Assembly (NCBI GenBank): GCA_004335835.1
Contig: RWJK01001623.1
Location: 13,561 to 77,560 of the forward strand
Source: Scenedesmus sp. ARA3
Taxonomy: Eukaryota; Chlorophyta; Chlorophyceae; Sphaeropleales; Scenedesmaceae
Reading direction: 5' to 3'
Length of the DNA: 64,000 bases
Part shown: positions 12,890 through 25,100 of the stretch, one piece after another
Numbering within the stretch: position 1 is the first letter of the stretch
How the letters are laid out: every line of letters starts with the position of its first letter
Notes under the pieces: generated by a model
Databases searched by the model: none
The model's input: the letters and a program-made list of their open reading frames with translations, nothing else
What the model was told of the DNA's origin: nothing
Position numbers and translations under genes: made by a program

Positions 12890-14213
12890 GGTAGCAGCAT
12901 TGCATCAGCGTCAGGTGGCTGAACAGGGGCGCGGTTCGGCGCTCCCAGGCGATGAGGTTGCGGAACAAGCTTAGCAAAGCAGACACCAGGCTGTCAGGGC
13001 GATGTATGCAATAAGAACCCGACTTTACCACCCACTAACTCTGGTTTGGAAGTCACCAGGCTCATGGTTGCACGGCAGCCAAGCCATAACTGGTCACATC
13101 ACCAGCCTGCTGCAACCACGGCCTCGCTGCTGTGTGCTACCGCTGCATCCCTACAGTGCTCTGCACTCAGCAAACTCTAGCACTGCAGCGGCAGCAGGCT
13201 CACAGGGGGCCGTTCCAATCAGTTCAGGCATTTCAATACTTCTGGCACCTCAGCAGCGGCAGCAGGCTCACCCTGTATGAGAGCCAGGTGCCCCACAGCG
13301 GCCTGCACAGGAAGAAGACCAGCAGCATGACCAGGCCATTGACCACATACAGCCGGCTCTTAGATTGCCCGGAGCGATGTAAGAACCAGCGGAAGTGCAC
13401 AAAGGGCGTGGACAGCTCCCACAGCAGGAAGCCCGCACCTGCAGCAGCAGCAGCAGCAGCAGGGCAGGCACAGCGCTGAAGTGGAGGGTAGTGACAGCAG
13501 CCACCGACTGCTGGCCAGCTTGCAGTGCTGGCCAGCTTGCAGGAAAGACAAAGCAAGACAGAGCTGCCACAGCAGCTAGCATCCCGCACGATAGCAGCCC
13601 CAAATTACGGACAGACGCGCAATGCAGGAATGCAGTTGCAAAGGGCTAGCTAGCAGCCCATCCACCACCCGGCTACACACCATCTCACTAGTCACAAACC
13701 GTCAAGTGCTGCTGCGTCCTGCCCTGCTCACCGAAGAAGTGAAGGTAGAAGGAATACACCGCGTATGTGTACACAAACAGGCAGCAGGCTGCATGTACCA
13801 GCATGCCGCCGCCCTCTCGCCTCGCAATGACCACGAAGATGTCATACAGGAAGTAGCCGCTGCTGATGAGGCACATCAGCGTCGACAGGTGGGTGTGGCC
13901 GTAGATGGTGTCGTGGTTTACTGCAGGGTCTAGCAGTACCATGAAGGCGATGGGGATCTGCAGCGCACACCACATGCCGTCTTGTCATCGGACAACTTGC
14001 CTAACCAAAGTATCACAAGCTTGCTGTTGCTTGAGCACACGCAACGTAATGCTGCTGACAACGCTAAGCACACTGCTGCTGCAAAAAGACTTGCAGTTGC
14101 AGCTGCTTAGTATGCATGCCAGCTTGCCGTGCTGCCAATGCCAAGGCAAGCATGAGGCCTGCCAGCATGCAAACTCGTATTCCAAAGCTGCTGCTGCCAA
14201 CCTGTCACTGCCC

Positions 14214-14250
<37 letters not shown>

Positions 14251-14854
14251 GCCGCCGCTGCTGCCAAGCCATGCCGTGCTGTGCAGTGCCGCCTCACGCG
14301 TTGGTCAGCGGTACAATGAGCGCCATAGAACCCATCAACAGCACCTGGACTGCGCTGTGCGCTGTGCACGACACTGACCAGCTGCAATCCATCGTCATTT
14401 AGCTCATTTTGGCACCTGAATCGTGTTGTGCACGACACTGACGAGCTTCACAACGCCCGAGGTGGTGTTCCTTGCTGCTTCCCGCTGGCCCTTGCTGTGC
14501 AGCGCAGCACCGCCAGGGTACAGCTTGCTGTATACCCAGCCCCTGAGGGTCAGCTGAATCAGGCCCTCCAGCAGAAGCCACGCCAAGGCTAGCATAGCAC
14601 GTGAACAGTATGAGAATGTAAGTCAGGGTAGTTCGCGGCGAGCACGATGCAGCCAGTGCTCGCAGCTGAGGCCAACCACACAGTCAGTTGGCCACTGGCT
14701 ACAGTAACCAGCAGCTGGGACACTCACCTACAGCCACGATTGACAGCGTGGCCTCCTTCGGGTTCATATGCCTTGGATCCCACAGCCGTTGATATTTGGC
14801 TGTGTCTACACCATGCAGCAGCTTTTGCAACAGGAGTTGAGCGTGCTCTTGCAT
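12372..14854 (-). CDS. TLC-domain multispanning membrane protein (TLCD4/TMEM56-like)
   Basis: A proposed seven-exon model stays in frame: 14854-14728, 14588-14416, 14344-14315, 13957-13732, 13438-13272, 12843-12728 and 12450-12372, about 305 aa. The TLC (TRAM-LAG1-CLN8) signature is seen in KLVSVVHNTIQ, the ISSGYFLYDIFVV segment, and ELSTPFVHFRWFL followed by Y-x2-NGL and a hydrophobic run, ending ALNLLNYFW-FSKIA as in TLCD4 proteins. Several hydrophobic helices imply an endomembrane protein. Function in this family is lipid-related but unsettled. There is no ceramide-synthase HHxxD motif, so it is not a LAG1 enzyme. The third exon boundary is the weakest: a GTGAGG donor at 14297 would break frame, so GTACCG at 14314 was preferred. 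A protein-like stretch at 12990-12900 is not placed. The acceptors of exons 5 and 6 are preceded by (CTG)n on the sense strand. Confidence 0.75.
12845..12889 (-). repeat. (CTG)n before TLC exon-6 acceptor
   Basis: About 15 CTG units on the sense strand end exactly in the CTGCAG acceptor of exon 6 at 12843. Confidence 0.9.
14345..14450 (-). repeat. Tandem exon-segment duplication bounding a 71-nt intron
   Basis: On the minus strand a segment of the form CGTCAGTGTCGTGCACA...CAGGTGC occurs around 14445-14411 and again around 14385-14340. The intron 14415-14345 starts right after CAG of the first copy and ends right after CAG of the second, so splicing restores the unduplicated sequence. Confidence 0.75.
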
Positions 14855-15204
14855 CCTGCTGGCTGGCTGTACACAGCAACAAACAATCGGATTCAACTAG
14901 CAGAGCAATGAATGAATGAAGCCTGCGTGAACGCGTTCAAAAGTTCATGTGCGTGTCACCAGGTGGCTGTTAGATGTGGTACAGGTGGGCGGGCGTGGAC
15001 CTGGCCTCGCCAAAGCAGCTGTATTCACCTGCTCAACAAGCTTGCCCTATAGGCGCCGTGACGGACGCGAGCGGTGATCCTGGTTTCAAACGAAAGCCAC
15101 CACGGAGCAGCCTGATCAGTCACTGCGATTGCCCCCATTAAACCTGCAGACTCCTTTCAATTCAAAATCTTTGCACGCACTAGACGAGCTCCCTACCCGC
15201 AGCC
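14855..15204. promoter_or_regulatory. Divergent promoter region, TLC / importin
   Basis: 350 bp between two start codons on opposite strands. No clear TATA box was recognised. It must contain both 5'UTRs and promoters. Confidence 0.6.
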
Positions 15205-15989
15205 ATGGATATACAGCAGCTGTGTGCAGTGCTGCAGGGCTGCTTGAGCGCCAACCCTGAAGAGCGCAAAGCAGCGGAAGCTCTGCTCAAACAGGTGCTG
15301 CTGGATGCCTTGCAACTCCACCAGGCAGCTCTCACCAAGCACACAACGATCCAGCAATGCCTGCAGCCGCTTGCCGTACCCCTAACCTGCAACCCATAGT
15401 GCTGTTGTATTGCTGCTGCTGATTGGCCATGCTGCTGCCTTTATGTGCTTTAAATCAACACACACAGCATGAACTGGCCAAAGGGCACGGTGTCAACCTG
15501 CTGAGGGTGGCTGGCGAGCCCTCTCTGGACATGTCGGTGCGCCAGGTGGCCTCCATCTCCTTCAAGCAGGTGGCCAAGAAATACTGGGAGCCGGAGAAGG
15601 GTGAGCTGCTGCTGCTGCTGCTGCATGTTGATTCAATGCTGCTGTTTGAGTGTGTTTCAGCAAGTGCTGTGCCAGCAGCACAGTCAGTGTGCTTGCTGGT
15701 GTGAGCTTGCGCGTGATTGGGCAGCAGTCACAATCAGCACGGCACGCAACACGCTGGCAACTGCAGCGCTCACGCCGTTATTGCTGTGAAACCTGACTCA
15801 ACCGTGAAGCACAGGACTATCTTCAACAGGGAGGCTTCACAAGCCTGAACCCCATGTTGTTGTGTGTTTTGTGTGCTGTGCCTGCAGAGGGTGCGCCTGT
15901 GCTGAATGACGAGGACAAGGCCACCATCAGGGAGCACCTGCTGCAGGCCATCATCAGGTGGGCAGCAGCAGCACCAGCACGGAGGACAT

Positions 15990-16020
<31 letters not shown>

Positions 16021-17073
16021 GAGAGTGGCAGCAGCAGCGAAACAAAAGCGGAAACAGCTGCGCGAACAGTGGCGGCAACAGCTGCACTGGCGGTTGCACC
16101 AGCAGCAACGCCGGCGGTATCTTTGCAAGCAGCTTTGCAGCTGCTGGCGCAGCACCTGGCTTTTGCTTTCTTAGCAGCCGTGCTGCCAAAACTTACTTTC
16201 AGCACTCGGGCGACTAATGAGACGCGCGGCAGTTTCAATCCGTGCAGCAGCAGGCAGGTAGCAGCTGCGTGGAACGTAGCCAGTCGCAACGCGCTCCGCT
16301 CTTTGCAGCCGTTGCTCTGCAGCACACTGCAGGAGCAATGCAGAGCACACACATGCGTTTCTTCTGCGCCTGGTACACACTTGCTGATGTCCTGCGTGCC
16401 CCTCTGTGTTTGCCTCCTGTTCTGTTCCTGCAGTGCCCCGCACATCGTGCAGTCTCAGCTGCAGGAGGTGCTGACAACGGTGGTGTACTGTGACTACCCG
16501 CAGCACTGGCCCCAGCTGCTGGAGACAGTCATGGCGCACCTCACCAGCGGGGTGCGTGCAGCAGCAGCAGCAGCAGCAAGCATGATCATCATCATCAGCA
16601 GCAGCATCGTCATCATCATTATCAGCAGCAGCAGCAGCAGGCGGCGGCATGCGGCAGCAGCGGCAGCAGGCAGCAGGCGGCAGCGGCAGGCGGCAGCAGG
16701 CAGCCAGCTGTGTCACAGCCGCAGCGAGCAGCCATGACAGGCCACCCAGCATTGTCATCAGCAATGGCTTCGTTTTACACTTCATCGTATTCAGCTGTGC
16801 GATGCACCTAGTATTTGGTTTGGGAGCCAGCGCTGTGCCAGCAGCTGCAAGGCTGACAGCGGACTGTGAATGTGTGCGGTCGCTTTGCCATGTGCAAGAA
16901 TTAGGCTTGCAGGACAGCTGCACCAGGCAGGGTCGTTCTCGAGCAATGATGATGGCAGTTCATAGATACGTGGCAGCCATTGCCATCTATCTTTCATAGC
17001 GATGATGATGGCAGTTCAGTGCGTGCTGCGCATAGCGTGGCTTACTCAGCGTGCCAATTGCTTGCTGCATCGC

Positions 17074-17109
<36 letters not shown>

Positions 17110-17195
17110 AGGACCAGCCCCGCATGTATGGCGCGCTGCTGGTGCTGCGTGTGCTGACGCGCAAGTACGAGTTCAGGGACGACGTGAGTCGTAGT

Positions 17196-17227
<32 letters not shown>

Positions 17228-19064
17228 TGTCAGGCCACTGGGACCTCTTGTGTTGGCTACTTGTTGCTGGATTGTCGCTCTGTTTTGCAACAGGCAGGCG
17301 GGCAGACAGCTCAGCGAGGTGCTGGCAGTGGCAGCAGCTCGGCAACAGCGCTGCAGCAGCTTGGGAGCTGCTCAATATTGCAGGCTTTACTGCACATGCC
17401 CATACAAGCAGCCTGCAGGCAGGCAGGCGGCACCTAGCATTGCGCAGCGCTCAGCTGCTGCTGGCGCACATGGAGCCCTGGCCGGGACCTGCAGGCATGC
17501 GGCACACATGTGCAGCAGCGCGGCAAGCACCCCAGCGCAGCTGCTGGCACGGAACTGACGCCTGCACACTGTGTTTCAATCAAATTCTTGCGTCTGTTCT
17601 ACCGCTTGCAGGAGGAGCGTGCGCCGATGGCTCCCATTGTGAACGCGTCGTTCCCTGTGCTGCTGGGGCTGCTGCAGCAGCTGGTGGCCAACCCCAGCCC
17701 CACGGCACAGGTGGCCGAGTTCATGAAGCTGGTGTGCAAGGTGCGCGGCATGGTTGGCGACAATCAGTGACATGCTACTGGCACTCTGTAACATGTGATA
17801 GAGATCAGTAACATATGTGAGTGTGTTGAAGTGGCCGAGTTCATGAAGCTGGTGTGCAAGGTGTGCGGCATCACAGTGACAAGGTGATCAACATTGATAG
17901 CAGAAATGATTGTGATGATTGGCGTCTTGCAGGGTAGATCTGCAAGTTGGCATACACTCTTGCGTTCAACAGCCTGTCGCTATAGCTGTTGGTGCAGCTG
18001 CTTGCTGCTGCATCTACTCTGCTGCTGCTGCCGCATCACCACTGAGTGACGACGCTGCTGCTGCCGCTGGCTTATGCAGATCTTCTGGAGCGCCACCTTC
18101 ATGGCTGTGCCTGAGCTGCTGCTCAACATGGAGCAGTTCAGCGGCTGGATGATGTGCCTGCACCAGGCCATGCGCAAGCCGCTGCCATGGGTGAGAGGAC
18201 ACATGCTACGCTAATGAGTTTGTCATACCAGTACTGGCTGCGCATGCATGCATGCATTATGACGCTCAGCCTTTTGCGCTGAACTGGCAAGTGCCTACAC
18301 CAGGCCATGCGCAAGCCGCTGCCATGGGTGAGGACGCAATAGTTAACTAGCATATCACAGCATTAGATCCATTGTCGCTGCATGATCTATGCTGCTTGTG
18401 GCGCCGCGCTGGCACATGCCTGCTATAGCCATGCCCAAGCAGCTGCCCTGCTTGAGGACACACAGGACAACATGTCTTGCCAGCATCACGCGGCAGCAGA
18501 CTGACTGCGCATTCATCCATGATATAGATTTGCGTTTGCCGCCGCGCTGGCGCGTGCACTGGTGCTCAAGTGCAACCAGCAACTGTGCGCAGCGACCAGA
18601 TGATGGACATGCGGTGTATACAATGCCTGGGCGTTGGCTGTTTGGCTGAACTGCTGTCATATGTATGCGTGCCGCGCACCGTGCAGGACCAGCTGCCTGC
18701 AGGCCTTGATGAGCGGCGCAAGTGGGTGTGGTTCAAGGCGCTGAAGTGGGTGCTGCACATCACCTACAGGCTCTTCAACAGGTGAGCGGCGGGGGCTGTA
18801 GACACTTCTGCTCTTTGAAGGCTTAGATCGTGAGAACGACCATCTCGCACAAAAGCGCTCCTCTTCAATCAAAGAGTAGGCCTCCGGCTGCACTGCAGCC
18901 TGCAGTTGCTGCAGCTGCCTTACAGGCCTTGCTGCCTTGCTGCCAGCGTGAAGCTACAGTCCAACCAAAATCGTCTGTTGATGCCACATCGCTGCCGTAT
19001 TCATGTCGCTGCCAGCGTCCAGCGGTTGTAGCTGTCCTGGCTGTGGCACACACAACTTTCAACG

Positions 19065-19108
<44 letters not shown>

Positions 19109-22100
19109 ATGCTGTGCAACCGCATCTTCCGTGCATTGCAGGTACGGCGAGCCGCGGCTGTGCAAGCCCGGCGTGGACCAGCAGACTGCACAGCTCACGC
19201 CTCCAGCCAGTTCCCAGAGGATCAGCTGCTGGTGCTGCACCCACTGGCCTTCTAACAACACACAACTGCTGCGCTGATGCATGCTGCACGACACAGCCAG
19301 CAAATTATCACAATGTCCCAACACTGCTGCTGCTGCTGCCGTTTGCTGCTGTGCCTGACAACAGGTATGGTGAGCCGGGGCTGTGCAAGCCCGGCGTGGA
19401 CCAGCAGTTCTCGCAGCTGTTTGAAGCCCACGCCTCCAGCCAGTTCTTCAGGACCAGCTGCTGGTGCTGCACCCGCTGGCCTTCTCACAACACACAACTG
19501 CTGCGCTGCTGCTGCTGCTGCTGCTGCCCGAATAAGCCAGCAGCTCACACTGTGTCAGACACCTGATGCTGTGCTGCTGCTGCTGCTGCCGCTGCCGCTG
19601 CCGCTGCCGCTTGCTGCTATGCACCTGACATCAGGTACGGCGAGCCGCGGCTGTGCAAGCCTGGCGTGGACCAGCAGTTTGCGCAGCTCTTCGAAGCCCA
19701 CGCCTCCAGCCAATTTCTGGAGGACCAGCTGCTGGTGCTGCACCCGCTAGCCAGCGGGCGCTACCTGTCACCCCGCGTGGTCAATTTGTCGCTGCAGTAT
19801 CTGACGCGGGCGCTGGAGCTGAAGGGGCCGTACAAGCAGATGAAGCCGCACATAGAGCCGCTGCTGAGCCAGGTGCGAGGGAGTGAGGGAGTGAGGTGGT
19901 GAGGTAGTGAGGCGCAGGGAGGAGTTAAGCGCTGCACTGTGTAGGTGCAACGCCGGATACAAGGTGGCGGCCGCGGCGGCTGGGCTGGCGCTGCTGTTGA
20001 TGCATGCCCTCTGTGCGCAGTTGGCACGCGCATCCGGTTTGCAGCTCATAAAGCAAGGGGTTAAGGACGCAGCGCTGCACTGTGTAGTTGCAAGGCTGGG
20101 TGCAAGGAAGATGCAACGATGCAGGGCTACCGCTTGGGATGCGCCACAGCGGCTGCTGTCGGCTGCGCTGTTCGTGCTTGCAGATTTGAAGCCCACCTGA
20201 CACCTGTGCAGCCGTGCTTCTTCCCGCTGACTGCTCACATGTGTGCTGCTGATGTGTGTGGGGGGTGTGCTGGATTGTTTGCTGCGCCTGCGCTGTGGCC
20301 GTGGGTGGTGCTGCAGCTGCTGTGCTTTGACGGGCAGGACGCTGAGCTGGCTGCTGCTGCTGATGCATGTGTTGCTGCCGCAGGTGGTGCTGCCGCTGCT
20401 GTGCTTTGACGAGGAGGATGCTGAGTTGACTGCTGCTGCTGCTGCTTGTGCTGCTGCTGCTGCTGCTGCATGTGTTGTTGCCGCAGGTGGTGCTGCCGCT
20501 GCTGTGCTTTGACAGGGAGGATGCTGAGCTGGCTGCTGCTGCTGCTGCTGCTGATGCTGATGCATGTGTTGTTGCCGCAGGTGGTTCTGCCGCTGCTGTG
20601 CTTTGACGAGGAGGATGCTGAACTGTGGGAGGAGGACCCGCAGGAGTTTGTGCGCAAGGTGCGGGGCGCACACGCAGCAGAAGCAGCAGCAGCAGGACAT
20701 ATATGCGCATATCCGCGCGAGGTTCTGTTGTCAGCTTGATTGCCTCCGGCAGGATCGGGCTGCACATGCACATGCACATGTAAGCGGCACTTGCGTGCAT
20801 ATTCCTATGTAAGCCAATATCATCTGCTGCTGAGTGTGCCATGAACGTGAGCGTGCACCCCCACAAATGGCATGAACCTGCGCATCGCTGGCCACACGTG
20901 TCTGCCCGTCCCCATTTGCAAGACACCAACAACAACCTGTGGTCGCGCTATGCCGTGCATCATGCTGCATTGCAGGGCTATGACGTGCTTGAGGACATGA
21001 TGGGCACAAAGACAGCAGCAGCCAACTTTGTGACAACGCTTGCGCAGAAGAAGCCCAAGACGCACCTGCCCTGGCTCATGGCTCGCCTGGTGGAGGTCAT
21101 GAACGCACACGATGCAGCAGTCAAGGCAGCAGCAGCGGGCGGGCCGCCTGTCACAATGGAGCTGGCTCGGCAGATGGATGGGGCCATGCTGGCCATTGGC
21201 TCGCTCAGCAGCACACTCAAAGCGCGGGTGAGTGGCTGCGGCATGATCTGAATCTGGAAAAACCCTGTGTGGGAAGTGACGGCAGACTGGCAGTATCCCC
21301 CGCAGCGCTAGCGACGGGAACTGTTCTGCGCAGCCAAGCAGTGCTGCCTGTGCAGAGAGGTATGCTTATATCGTCAAACGTGTTTCCCAACACTGTCGGA
21401 GTCAGTGCAGGCACATCGCCGCCACCAAGTTTTCGCCTCAGCAACACCCTTGCATGCTTGAGCGCGCTTGCAGGACCCCTACCGCAGCCAGCTGGAGGCG
21501 CTGCTGTTGGCGCACGTGCTGATCAAAAGCGCATCAAACCTGCCACCACCAAACAAGTGATCATTTTGTAATCGCGCTTCCTCGTGCCCGCAGGACCCTT
21601 ACCGCAGCCAGCTGGAGGCGCTGCTATCGGCACATGTGCTGCCCGCGTTTGGCAGCCAGTCCGGCCACCTGCGCGCCAAGGCGGCCTGGCTGGCCAAGGA
21701 GTTTGCTGACATCAGCTTCTCAGAGGGCGGCAGCGGGGCGGGGCCGCTGTTCAACACGCTGCTGCAGCAGGTCATCAACTGCCTGCACGACAGGTGGGGT
21801 TTACCTTGATTTTTAATCTCGTTGATAAGAAGCAGTGCCAGCAGTGCGGCGGCTGTTGGCTTGCACTGCTGTTCGCGCAGCTGCGGGTTGCCATGGTTGA
21901 GGCGCAATGCGTGCAGCCTCGAACATAAATGCGTCCTCAAGCTGTGCACCGTGCTTGCAGGTACGACTGTTGTTGGTGGTGTTGGTCTCGCTGAAGCCTA
22001 ACCCGCAACCCCTTGTGCCGCATGCCTTGCAGCGAGCTGCCGGCGCGCGTGGAGGGTGTGATGGCGCTGCGCAGCTTTGTTGAGGAGCTGGCTGACGCTG

Positions 22101-25100
22101 CGCCGCTGAAGCCGGTGCTGCCGCAGCTGATGGACTCCATCTTCAAGCTCATGAACGAGGTGCGGCGCTGACAAGAAATGATTCATTTTCAATCAGATTA
22201 AAAGGCCTGTCAGATGAACAACAGTTGGGGCGCAAAAGCTGCTGATGATGATGGTGCTCAGGCTTGCATGCGTGAGGTTGGTTCCATTTCAAGCTCATGA
22301 ACGAGGTGCGGCGCAGACGTTCTTCCTGCTCGGCGCGCGGCCCCGGCCGGTGATCAAGTTCAAATGTTGGGAGCCCTCTGCCGAAGAAGGTGTTGGTCTT
22401 AAATTTTGTCACATTAATTGCTCCACTCAACTGAGGAAACAGTGCATCAGCTGCTGCTGCAAATGACATGCACCAGCAGGTGTGCATGCTGCTGACTTGT
22501 CGTGGCATGCATCAAAGTGTTCCTGCGACCATGGCGCAGCTGCGCCTGCCTCGAAAACAAGCCTGTGCTGTCCTGCTGTCTTGCACCACCTTCCTCTGCA
22601 TCTCCGTATCTTCAACGATGTCACGGATTGACAGGGTCTGACCTATGCACGTATCTATCACTGCTGCGCCCAGGTGGAGAACGAGGAGCTGGTGTTCACG
22701 CCAGAGGTGCTGGTGGACAAGTTTCTCCTTGTATGTAACCATTGCATGAGGTGATTGTTGCTGAACTATGCCTAATCTGCTTGCTGCGCCCAGGTTGAGA
22801 ATGAGGAGCTGGTGTTCACGCTGGAGGTGCTGGTGGACAAGTTTGGCGACGAGATTGCGCCCTTTGCCGTCAACCTGGCGCGCAACCTGACCGCAGCCTT
22901 CTGGAAGTACTCTGGCATGGCCGACGGCGAGGACGGCGAGGAGGAGGACGACCAGGGTGAGGAATCTGGCAATTGTTTGACTGGATTTGACCACGTTTGA
23001 CTGGGTTTGACCATATTTGACTGGATTTGACCGGCTGCCACAGTGTGGCAGCGGCTTTTCTGGGAGTACTACGGCATGGCGATTGGTGAGGACGACCAGC
23101 GTGAGGTTTGACCGGGGTTGACTGGGTCTGACCGTGGTTTTGTCTGGGTTCGCCCGGGGTTGAATGGCTGACATGTGCGTTGCTTCGCAGTTTCTGCAGC
23201 ATGCAACATGTGGCTTTGAAACCCTTGTTCTGTTTATGTATGTGTCACCAATACTAAACCAACCAGCTCGCCACGAGCCTTGAGCACGCACTCACATGTT
23301 AATGTTTGTGTCCTTTTGACCTGCTGCTGCGCAGCCGCCGTGGCCGCGTACGGCTGCCTCAAGGCGCTCAACACGCTGCTGGATGGCGTGGCTGAGATGA
23401 AGCACCTGCTGCCTGTGCTGGAGGAGGTGCTGTACCCCGTGATGGCCAAGTGCCTCAGCAGTGACGGCCAGGACGTGCTGGAGGATGTGCTGGAGCTGCT
23501 GGCCTACTTCACCTACTTTGGTGGTGAGCATGCAGCTGTATAATGCGGCAAATGCTTGTCTGTTTTGTTTTGCTGAAGCCGTCAGTGAGTGTTGGAGGAT
23601 GTGCTGGCGCTGCTGGCGTACTTCGCCTACTTTGGCGGTGCGTGCAGGGTTGCTGCCGCGATGCACGTGCTTTCCTGTTGCTTTGCTGGAATCGGGCAAT
23701 GCCAACAGATGTTTGCGCGGGGGCGCAGCGGGCACTGGCTGACCCACAAGTGCTTCAGCATCTGTAGCGCTGCAGTGTCAAAAGATTGTTTGTTGTGAGC
23801 GTTTGTGTATATGTTTCGCTGCCGCAGAGCTGTCGCCGCGGCTATGGGGCCTGTGGCCGCAGCTGCATGCGCTGGTGCTGGACTTTGGCATCGACTACTG
23901 GGAGAACATCCTCATCCCGCTGGACAACTTCATCAGCAGGTGCGGCTGCAGCTGTGCATGTAGTGCATTGTTGCCTTGATGCATTACGCGCGTAGAGTGG
24001 AGCAGCATGCGTGCCACGGTGGAATGCTTGGACGGCTCATGTTGCTCGCCACTGACGAGGACTGCAGTGTGTAGTGGCTCACGTGTACTTATGTTGCACC
24101 ACATGCGCTGTCTGTGTCCTGCCTCCAACGCTCTGCCGGCTGCTGCTGCTGCTGCTGCTGCTGCCACCTGCAGGGGCAGCGAGACGTACCTGACCAGCAC
24201 CAGCCCCAACTACCAGGAGAGCGTGTTCCAGATGGTGCAGCACACGCTGACTGGCGACTATGACGAGCTCAACATGATCCCCGCAGTCAAGCTGATGGAG
24301 GTGGTGCTGCAGAACTGCCCCGGCAAGGTGTGTTACTTTCATGTGTTATACGTCATGTAACAGTGTTACTGTTGTCATCCGGCCATGTCTGGATGCATAT
24401 GTTGTTGTTGAAGGGGTCTCAACTTCGTTATTGATGGCTAGTATTGCTGCCTTTGCAGTGGGTCAGTCGGGTAGACAGTGAACGAGGTGCCGCCGTAGGC
24501 CTGGTCCTGCTGTTGCTGTTGTTGCCTTGCTCTGATGCCCATCCTGAGCCGTGATACCTTTCAGCACCTGGCCATGGCTCTTACTGCCTTGCGCGCATCG
24601 CTCATTCTGCGTGTGTTGCCTCATCGCCTGCATGTTTATGCATTCGCAGGTTGACGCCTGCCTGCAGCCCTACTTGCACCAACCCCTAATTCTCACACTC
24701 AACGTCTGTTCTTTTCATCTTGTGCTGCTCCCACGCAGGTTGACGCGTGCCTGCAGCCCTACCTGCAGCTGGCGCTCAACAAGCTGCGCAGCGCAGAGAA
24801 CCGGCTGCTGAAGGACGAGCTGCTGCTGCTGGTGGCCAACGCGCTGTACTACAATGCAGCCGCCACGCTGGCCATCCTGCAGCAGTTCGGCGCGGTGCAG
24901 CAGCTGTTCGGGCTCATGTTCTCCTGCATCTTCGCGCGCACGTGAGTGGGGCTTGCTGCTGCTGCGGGGCAGGCAGGCATCGTTGCTTGGCAGCAGTTTG
25001 GCGCCGTGCAGCAGCTGTTTGGGCCTATGTTCTCCTGCATCTTTGCTCGCACATGAGTGGCGCTAGCCACTGTTAGATGGTTATGCCAACATGCATTTAT

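Noticed and set aside
12681..13031. Frame reading NLIAWERRTAPLFSHLTL then poly-Cys on the minus strand
   Set aside because: It looks protein-like upstream of the CTG run and could be a TLC exon, but no donor exists between it and the acceptor at 12843 and the frame does not match, so it was not placed.
19142..19500. The two upstream exon-9 copies as real mutually exclusive exons
   Set aside because: Both are frameshifted and neither has a matching donor at the equivalent place. Only 19635-19872 keeps the 1046-aa frame.
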